Assembly: GCA_900465675.1 (NCBI GenBank)
Contig: UBJR01000012.1
Coordinates: forward strand, 124,001-188,000
From: Hyphomicrobiales bacterium
Lineage (GTDB): Bacteria > Pseudomonadota > Alphaproteobacteria > Rhizobiales > Rhizobiaceae
Length of the DNA stretch: 64,000 nucleotides
Direction: 5' to 3'
A model generated the notes under the pieces. That model saw nothing but the letters and a program-made list of their open reading frames with translations, was not told the DNA's origin and ran no database searches. This document shows, one piece after another, positions 58,961-64,000 of this stretch. Numbering within the stretch: position 1 is the first letter of the stretch; every line of letters begins with the position of its first letter. The translations under genes and the position numbers were made by a program.

Positions 58961-58977
58961 GCTTCATTTTTTGAAGC
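58961..58977. promoter_or_regulatory. GCTTCA-N5-TGAAGC site in the GST promoter
   Basis: Perfect palindrome. On the minus strand it lies between TTGAAG and TATAAA, spaced 16 bases apart, so it fills the spacer of a recognisable promoter. The GST start is 191 bases on. Confidence 0.7.
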
Positions 58978-59046
58978 TTCAAGTCCTAGCCAATGAGCGT
59001 AAGGGGTGCTACGGCGTCCCTCAGATCTCGATATCGGGAAACAGTT

Positions 59047-59610
59047 TTAAAAATCTCCGGAGAGCTGAGCGATGACCTCGTCCAAGATTTCCTTTGAAAA
59101 CTCTTCATCGTCCACCGCGCGGGCGAGAACCATAGCGCCAACGAGAGACGCGGTCATGCGGATTGCCTTTCGCCTTGGCTCGCTACTTCTTGGCCAACGG
59201 AAATGTGTGGCAACCTTATTGATAAAAGCACCGATGTAGCGAGTAATCGCAGGCCGAGCGGATGGATCGCGTGTCAGTTCTGACACAAGAGAAGACATCA
59301 GACAGTATGAGCCGGGATTGTCCCTGGCTCCGACGCTCAGGTAGGAAGAGGCGAATGTTGCTCGGCCCTCCTTAGTGGTCTCGTTGCTTGCTATGCGTTG
59401 TAGTGCGGAAGCGTTCACGTAGTCCACGCAATCTGCGACCAGATGCTGCTTGGACTGAAAGTGGTTATAGAAAGATCCATGAGTGAGGTGAGCGGCCTTC
59501 ATAAGGTCATTAACTGACACCTCGCTAACGCCGCGCTCTCGAAATAGCTTAGCCGCTTGCTCCAGGATCCGCTCGTGCTTCTCGGCAGTCTCCGCTGCGG
59601 GATACCGCAT
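59047..59610 (-). CDS. TetR-family repressor
   Basis: A 187-residue regulator. HTH: HERILEQAAKLFRERGVSEV, SVNDLMKAAHLTHGSFYNHF and QSKQHL, the same LmrA/YxaF-type signature as the TetR at 33136. The C-terminal part (MTASLVGAMVLARAVDD) also matches that branch. The 10-base palindrome GAATATATTC at 59625-59634, 15 bases before the start, may be its own operator. It is divergent from the hydrolase/CoA-transferase set. Confidence 0.8.
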   Translation of the reverse strand: MRYPAAETAEKHERILEQAAKLFRERGVSEVSVNDLMKAAHLTHGSFYNHFQSKQHLVADCVDYVNASALQRIASNETTKEGRATFASSYLSVGARDNPGSYCLMSSLVSELTRDPSARPAITRYIGAFINKVATHFRWPRSSEPRRKAIRMTASLVGAMVLARAVDDEEFSKEILDEVIAQLSGDF

Positions 59611-59773
59611 CGCTCACCCCTATTGAATATATTCCGCTTTTTGGCGCAGCCAGCTCTCGGCGACGCCTTCACTTCCACGACCATTGAATAGCCGAAAACC
59701 ATAGGGGGGTCGAGCTATGGCCTCCTGCTAGAGGGCTCAAAAAGACCCTCAAAAGGGAAATATACGAAATTTC

Positions 59774-59806
59774 TTGACTTCAAACGCATGATTGAAACAT
59801 ATGTTT
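59774..59806 (+). promoter_or_regulatory. Promoter of the hydrolase/CoA-transferase set with PsrA-like box
   Basis: TTGACT at 59774-59779 is a likely -35. The perfect palindrome AAACATATGTTT at 59795-59806, with a G before it, covers the -10. GAAAC-N4-GTTT fits the published PsrA consensus as I remember it, (G/C)AAAC-N2-4-GTTT(G/C), and a PsrA-like TetR gene ends the cluster. Confidence 0.65.
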
Positions 59807-59871
59807 TAATTGAAACTGAGGAATTCGCGTGAGTTACGCGCCTCGACTGCCGAACCAAGGAGGAGGACGCC

Positions 59872-60888
59872 TTGAAACTTGCTAGCTTGAAATCGGGCCG
59901 GGACGGCCGCTTGATTGTTGTAAGTCGCGATAACGAATGGGCGACTGATGCCTCCGACATCTATCCTACAATGCAGTCTGCCCTTGATGACTGGGCTGAT
60001 GCAGAGCCGAAGCTCAAGGAAAGATACGATAGGCTGAATAAGTCGGAAGGTTCACGTTTTCCGTTCGACGAGGTTGCATGCGCCAGTCCCTTACCTCGGG
60101 CTTTTCAGTGGGCCGATGGCTCTGCCTATGTCAATCATGTTGAGCTTGTCCGTAAGGCTCGCAATGCGACCATGCCGGACAGCTTTTGGACAGACCCGCT
60201 CATGTACCAGGGAGGGTCCGACTCATTTCTCAGTCCAAGGGGTGACATTCCTGCGGGAGACGAATCCTGGGGAATCGACTTCGAAGGCGAGATCGCGGTC
60301 GTCGTCGATGACGTGCAGTCGGGTGCTGGACGGGAAACCGCTGCAAAAGCAATCAAGCTGGTGATGCTGGTCAACGATGTATCTCTGCGCAACCTCATTC
60401 CTCAAGAGATCGGCAAGGGTTTCGGGTTTTTCCAATCTAAGCCCGCATCGGCTTTTTCCCCGATCGCCGTCACGCCCGACGAACTTGGAGCCCACTGGGA
60501 CGGAGCGAGGCTCCATCTTCCCCTGTTGAGCTACGTAAATGGTTCGCAGTTCGGCAAGCCCAATGCTGGCAAGGAAATGACCTTTGACTTCCCTGACCTC
60601 ATCGCTCACGCCGCTCGTACGAGAGCGCTTGTAGCAGGGACGATTATCGGATCGGGAACAGTATCGAACCGTGATGATCAAGGCGGTCCGGGTAAGTCAA
60701 TCGCAAACGGCGGTTCAGGTTACTCCTGCATCTCAGAAATCCGAATGGTTGAAACGATCCTGGAAGGCGAGCCGCAAACGCCATACCTGCGCGATGGAGA
60801 CGTGGTTCGCATTGAGATGCTGGACCCGAAGCAGAATTCCATCTTCGGTCGTATTGAACAAAAAGTCGCTGTCAAACAACAACACTAG
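59872..60888 (+). CDS. Fumarylacetoacetate hydrolase family protein
   Basis: A 338-residue FAH-family protein. The start is TTG 59872, with a strong AGGAGGA upstream. Metal ligands are visible in DFEGEIAVVVDDV and KPASAFSP; the chain carries the extended N-terminal domain of fumarylacetoacetase-like proteins. It splits fumarylacetoacetate or a related beta-diketone, giving acetoacetate. The next two genes make the enzyme that activates acetoacetate, so the three form a pathway. Confidence 0.85.
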   Translation: MKLASLKSGRDGRLIVVSRDNEWATDASDIYPTMQSALDDWADAEPKLKERYDRLNKSEGSRFPFDEVACASPLPRAFQWADGSAYVNHVELVRKARNATMPDSFWTDPLMYQGGSDSFLSPRGDIPAGDESWGIDFEGEIAVVVDDVQSGAGRETAAKAIKLVMLVNDVSLRNLIPQEIGKGFGFFQSKPASAFSPIAVTPDELGAHWDGARLHLPLLSYVNGSQFGKPNAGKEMTFDFPDLIAHAARTRALVAGTIIGSGTVSNRDDQGGPGKSIANGGSGYSCISEIRMVETILEGEPQTPYLRDGDVVRIEMLDPKQNSIFGRIEQKVAVKQQH

Positions 60889-60913
60889 TTTCTTCGCGAT
60901 TTGGAATTCGAAA

Positions 60914-61621
60914 ATGACAAAAGTTTATAGCTCGGCGGTGGAAAGCCTTGCTGGCTTGCTGCACGACGGCATGACCATTATGAGCGGTGGCTTTGGCCTA
61001 TGCGGCATACCTGAATCTCTGATTGAAGCAGTGAAGGTTTCCGGGGTGCGGGGCCTTACGGTGATTTCGAACAACGCCGGGATAGATGGCGTTGGCCTTG
61101 GTCAATTGATTGAGACCGGCCAGATTATCAAGATGATCTCGTCGTACGTTGGCGAAAATAAACTTTTCGCTTCGCGATACCTAGCAGGCGAACTTGAGGT
61201 GGAATTCACGCCACAAGGAACCCTCGCAGAGCGAATCCGCGCCGGAGGCGCTGGTATCCCGGCTTTTTACACAAAGACAGGCGCCGGGACGGTTGTTGCG
61301 GAAGGAAAGGCCACCACAGATTTCGACGGAGAGACATACGTTCTCGAGCGATCTCTCTTCGCGGATCTAGCAATCGTACATGCCTATCGAGCCGATGACG
61401 AAGGCAACCTAGTTTTCCGCAAGACTGCGCGGAACTTCAACCCAATCATGGCAACCGCCGCCAAGCATACAGTGGCGGAGGTCGAGCATCTGGGGAACAT
61501 AGGATCTATCGACCCCGATCATGTTCATACGCCAGGCATTTTCGTTTCGAGGATCGTCCATGTGCCTTCTTCGGCCAAACGGATCGAACAGAGAACCGTG
61601 ATCAGAAAGAGTGCCGCTTAG
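60914..61621 (+). CDS. scoA: 3-oxoacid CoA-transferase subunit A
   Basis: A 235-residue subunit. MTIMSGGFGLCGIPESLIEA is the GGFGLCGIP signature, and IRAGGAGIPAFYTKTGAGTV is the second. ATG 60914 is used; a longer frame to 60671 overlaps the hydrolase. With subunit B it moves CoA from succinyl-CoA to acetoacetate or 3-oxoadipate. Acetoacetate is favoured by the neighbouring hydrolase; the symbol reflects this choice. Confidence 0.85.
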   Translation: MTKVYSSAVESLAGLLHDGMTIMSGGFGLCGIPESLIEAVKVSGVRGLTVISNNAGIDGVGLGQLIETGQIIKMISSYVGENKLFASRYLAGELEVEFTPQGTLAERIRAGGAGIPAFYTKTGAGTVVAEGKATTDFDGETYVLERSLFADLAIVHAYRADDEGNLVFRKTARNFNPIMATAAKHTVAEVEHLGNIGSIDPDHVHTPGIFVSRIVHVPSSAKRIEQRTVIRKSAA

Positions 61622-61631
61622 AGGAACAGCA

Positions 61632-62291
61632 ATGGCTTGGACACGAGAAGAGATGGCGGCACGGGCCGCACGCGAGATCCACGACGGCTTCTACGTCAAT
61701 CTTGGCATCGGCATCCCCACATTGGTGGCGAACTACATTCCAGAGGGACTGACCGTCCGGCTGCAAAGCGAGAATGGCATGCTCGGCATGGGTCCTTTCC
61801 CTGAGGAAGGGAAGGAAGACGCCGATCTCATCAATGCGGGCAAGCAGACCATCACCGAGCTGCCTATGACGAGTTATTTCTCCAGCGCCGAAAGCTTCGC
61901 CATGATCCGTGGCGGTCATATTGACCTATCGATCCTGGGCGCCATGGAGGTAGCACAGAACGGCGACCTGGCGAACTGGATGATCCCAGGCAAGATGGCC
62001 AAGGGCATGGGCGGCGCAATGGACCTCGTCGCGGGTGTAAAACGTGTTGTTGTCCTGATGGAGCACGAGGCCAAAGGCAGCCCGAAGATCAAGCGGCACT
62101 GCAGCCTGCCACTCACAGGAAGCCGCGTGATCGATCTTATCATCACGGACTTAGCAGTGTTTAGCGTTGCGCGATCCGGAGCACCACGCCTTAAACTGGT
62201 GGAGCTTGCTCCTCTTGTCGATATCGCAGAAGTGTCGGCAAAAACGGAAGCCGAATTTCAGATCGCACTTTCAGGCAGCCAAGTTGGTTAG
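61632..62291 (+). CDS. scoB: 3-oxoacid CoA-transferase subunit B
   Basis: A 219-residue subunit. ATG 61632 is used. The catalytic Glu is Glu47 in RLQSENGMLGMG, the SENG motif of family I CoA-transferases, which forms the covalent glutamyl-CoA. GIGIPTLV and MEHEAKGSPKIKRHCSLPLT also match. It is 10 bases after scoA. It overlaps the end of the TetR gene at 62288 by four bases, tail to tail. Confidence 0.9.
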   Translation: MAWTREEMAARAAREIHDGFYVNLGIGIPTLVANYIPEGLTVRLQSENGMLGMGPFPEEGKEDADLINAGKQTITELPMTSYFSSAESFAMIRGGHIDLSILGAMEVAQNGDLANWMIPGKMAKGMGGAMDLVAGVKRVVVLMEHEAKGSPKIKRHCSLPLTGSRVIDLIITDLAVFSVARSGAPRLKLVELAPLVDIAEVSAKTEAEFQIALSGSQVG

Positions 62292-62944
62292 GTGGCCGTA
62301 TCGGCCATCATCCCACCAACGAGGAAGTCTACGACCTCCTTTTCCATTGCCTCTACGCCAGCATGAATGTTTCCATCAGAAAGCCTTTCCAGGCGGCTTC
62401 CCGGACCCACATCCGTAACGGTGAGGACGATCGCCCCCACCATGAATACATATCGCCAATAGAACGACTCTGGCTTAGGTGCCTGCGTTGCGAAACTAAG
62501 CGCCTCTATAAATTTGGACGCCATCGGATCAAAGTGCCGCTGAATGATCGTGCTGGTCAGCGCTGACCGCTCGATTCGGTGCTGCAAGATCAGCCGCGCC
62601 AACAGCTGCCCTTTTTCGGCAGGATAAAGATACGGCTTCACGAAGATCTTGATGATATCTCGGACGTCTGGCTTTGTGCCACCGTTCTTAGCGGCGGCGA
62701 TCAATGCCTCAAGGGCAGCCAGGCGCTCTGAATTCACCCTGGATGAAAGGCGGTCGAAAACGGCTTCAGTGAGTTTGGTCTTGGAGCCAAAATAGTAGTT
62801 CACTGCCGCTACGTTCACATCTGCCGCTGCCGTAATCTCTCGAAGCGAGACACCGAACCCCTTACGAGCGAATAACGATTCAGCTGTTTCAAGTATCCGG
62901 TCAGAGACTTCTGAGCCGATAGTGAAATCCCGTTGGTTGTCCAT
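62288..62944 (-). CDS. PsrA-like TetR-family regulator
   Basis: A 218-residue regulator. HTH: DRILETAESLFARKGFGVSL, REITAAADVNVAAVNYYFGS and KTKLTEAVFDRL, typical of the PsrA/CerR branch with its AVNYHFGSK signature. The C-terminal part also fits. PsrA binds fatty acids or acyl-CoA and controls beta-oxidation and CoA-transferase genes. The box at 59794-59806 in the promoter of the set is a likely target. It converges on scoB. Confidence 0.8.
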   Translation of the reverse strand: MDNQRDFTIGSEVSDRILETAESLFARKGFGVSLREITAAADVNVAAVNYYFGSKTKLTEAVFDRLSSRVNSERLAALEALIAAAKNGGTKPDVRDIIKIFVKPYLYPAEKGQLLARLILQHRIERSALTSTIIQRHFDPMASKFIEALSFATQAPKPESFYWRYVFMVGAIVLTVTDVGPGSRLERLSDGNIHAGVEAMEKEVVDFLVGGMMADTAT

Positions 62945-63032
62945 GTCGCTTCCGGTTAGGGCCCCTCACCCGCTGCGGGCATTTCATACAGAACCCGCCC
63001 GTGCTTTGCAATGTAATCGGCTGAAACGGCTA

Positions 63033-63060
63033 CGGGGCCAGCTATTCGTAGCTGGCCCCG
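63033..63060. terminator. Terminator with TTCG loop
   Basis: A perfect 12-base-pair stem, CGGGGCCAGCTA with TAGCTGGCCCCG, and a TTCG loop (a stable tetraloop on the plus strand). It lies between the MFS stop (63077, minus) and the TetR start, and should end the MFS message. Confidence 0.75.
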
Positions 63061-63076
63061 CTATTTATAACCTGCC

Positions 63077-64000
63077 TTAGTTCACACTTCTCAACGTGGT
63101 CGGCTGGGACGATGCTTGAGACATGAGCCCTCTTTGTTTCGCGCCGAGCACAGCAAAGAAGCTGACCAGACTGATGATGCCCAAGTACACCGCGACTGGC
63201 ACTGATGACTGCGACCACGCATACAAGGCAGTCGCAATCGCTGGCGTAAAGCCGCCGAGGACACCCGACGCGATGGTGAAGGACGCGGAAATACCACTGT
63301 ACCGAACGTGAGGTTCGAAGAGATCGGCGAGATAGGCTGGCAATACCGCATAGATAGCAGCGATACCTACCATGGCCAGGCAAATCGCAGCAGAGACGCT
63401 CGCGAGCGTTCCACCGTCGACGAGCAGGAAGAAAGGATAGGCCGTTAGAGCGGTAAAGCCAGCGCCGAAGAGTGCTACCGGCTTGCGACCGATGATATCG
63501 GACAACCATGCGAAGACGCCCAGCAGGACCAGCTCGACAGCGGATCCGATGAGAACTGCCTTAAGTACAATATCCCGTCCTATTCCCACCGACTGAGTAG
63601 CGTACGAGACTACGAAAAGGGTTTGAACGTAGAAGGCGACGATTGGTCCGACCGCAACGCAAACCCCGATTAGAATCTGCCACCAGTGTTTGCTGAACAC
63701 TTCCACCACGGGCCGTTCGACCACCTTGTCGCTGTCCAAGACCTTTTGGAAGTCCGGTGATTCAAAGAGCTGAAGGCGGAGCACCAACCCAACGATGACA
63801 AGCACGGCGCTCAACAGGAACGGTATACGCCACCCCCAAGACATGAAGTCATCTTTAGGCAGCAGCGCCAGAAGCGAGAAAGTGCCGGTCGAAAGAAAAA
63901 GCGCAATCGGCGAGCCCATGTGAGGGAAGCTTCCGAAGAACCCCTTCCTCTCCTTGGGAGCGTGTTCGACCGCCATCAGCACCGCTCCACCCCATTCCCC
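63077..64000 (-). CDS. MFS permease (MHS family), 3' part
   Basis: 308 residues of a metabolite:H+ symporter; the gene runs off the right edge (the last codons read GEWGGA, just before VLMAVEHAPKERKGF). The sequence GEWGGAVLMAVEHAPKERKG and LAYLADLFEPHVRYSGISAS-like segments are typical of MHS members such as KgtP, ShiA or ProP. It imports a dicarboxylate or aromatic acid. It is next to the hydrolase/CoA-transferase set, so it could bring in the compound that the set degrades. Confidence 0.85.
   Translation of the reverse strand, partial: GEWGGAVLMAVEHAPKERKGFFGSFPHMGSPIALFLSTGTFSLLALLPKDDFMSWGWRIPFLLSAVLVIVGLVLRLQLFESPDFQKVLDSDKVVERPVVEVFSKHWWQILIGVCVAVGPIVAFYVQTLFVVSYATQSVGIGRDIVLKAVLIGSAVELVLLGVFAWLSDIIGRKPVALFGAGFTALTAYPFFLLVDGGTLASVSAAICLAMVGIAAIYAVLPAYLADLFEPHVRYSGISASFTIASGVLGGFTPAIATALYAWSQSSVPVAVYLGIISLVSFFAVLGAKQRGLMSQASSQPTTLRSVN

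Noticed and set aside
1..64000. CRISPR arrays, tRNA or rRNA genes, IS elements
   Set aside because: No regular repeat-spacer pattern, no tRNA-like cloverleaf and no transposase frame were recognised by reading.

Overview
The window looks like an accessory part of a Rhizobiaceae genome (Rhizobium/Agrobacterium/Ensifer-like alphaproteobacterium). The reasons are three SyrB-type coiled-coil tails, a solo LuxR regulator, rhizobial-type small secreted Cys-rich proteins and a protein style typical of that family. No rRNA, tRNA, CRISPR array, integrase, transposase or replication gene was seen, so the replicon type (chromosome, chromid or plasmid) cannot be told.

1-14.6 kb is mostly genes of unknown function. 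It holds a minus-strand four-gene run of exported proteins led by a zinc metallopeptidase (2.6-5.6 kb), a degenerate TnsA-like protein (8.5 kb), an XRE regulator, a possible orphan VbhA-type antitoxin, three consecutive SyrB-tail proteins (10.8-12.4 kb) and a membrane-anchored thermonuclease. Two small secreted genes here appear to be broken by single-base frameshifts. A cold-shock protein gene follows at 15.0 kb.

15.4-24.0 kb resembles a defence or stress island. An orphan N6-adenine DNA methylase converges on a KAP-type P-loop NTPase. An XRE regulator with a perfect palindrome follows. Next comes a minus-strand run of six genes: a second TnsA-like paralog, a soluble FtsH-like AAA protease, a metallophosphoesterase and three unknown proteins. 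This run is the best candidate for an undescribed system.

24.3-37.6 kb holds a DJ-1/PfpI protein, a decayed tandem pair of small genes, three MFS transporters, a TetR regulator, an aldo/keto reductase, a tautomerase, an SDR and a solo LuxR. A TetR-type palindrome (CCTGAT-N4-ATCAGG) sits before the carboxymuconolactone-decarboxylase-like gene, in the MFS/tetR divergent region and, as a variant, before the quinone reductase gene at 56 kb.

37.8-58.8 kb holds a PAS-GGDEF-EAL protein, a class III cyclase next to a condensation-type acyltransferase, and a large set of electrophile/redox enzymes: two PfpI paralogs, SRPBCC, flavodoxin-fold quinone reductase, isochorismatase-like hydrolase, SDRs, OsmC, enoyl-CoA hydratase-like, alpha/beta hydrolase, a molybdenum aldehyde-oxidase-like operon with a triheme cytochrome, quinone oxidoreductase, MFS and GST. 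Many of these are preceded by the same palindrome, GCTTCA-N5-TGAAGC, usually overlapping a recognisable promoter. This defines a previously hidden-looking regulon whose regulator is not evident in the window.

59.0-64.0 kb is a catabolic cluster: a TetR gene divergent from a fumarylacetoacetase-like hydrolase plus both subunits of a 3-oxoacid CoA-transferase, then a convergent PsrA-like TetR and an MHS-type MFS permease that runs off the end. A PsrA-like box lies over the cluster's promoter.
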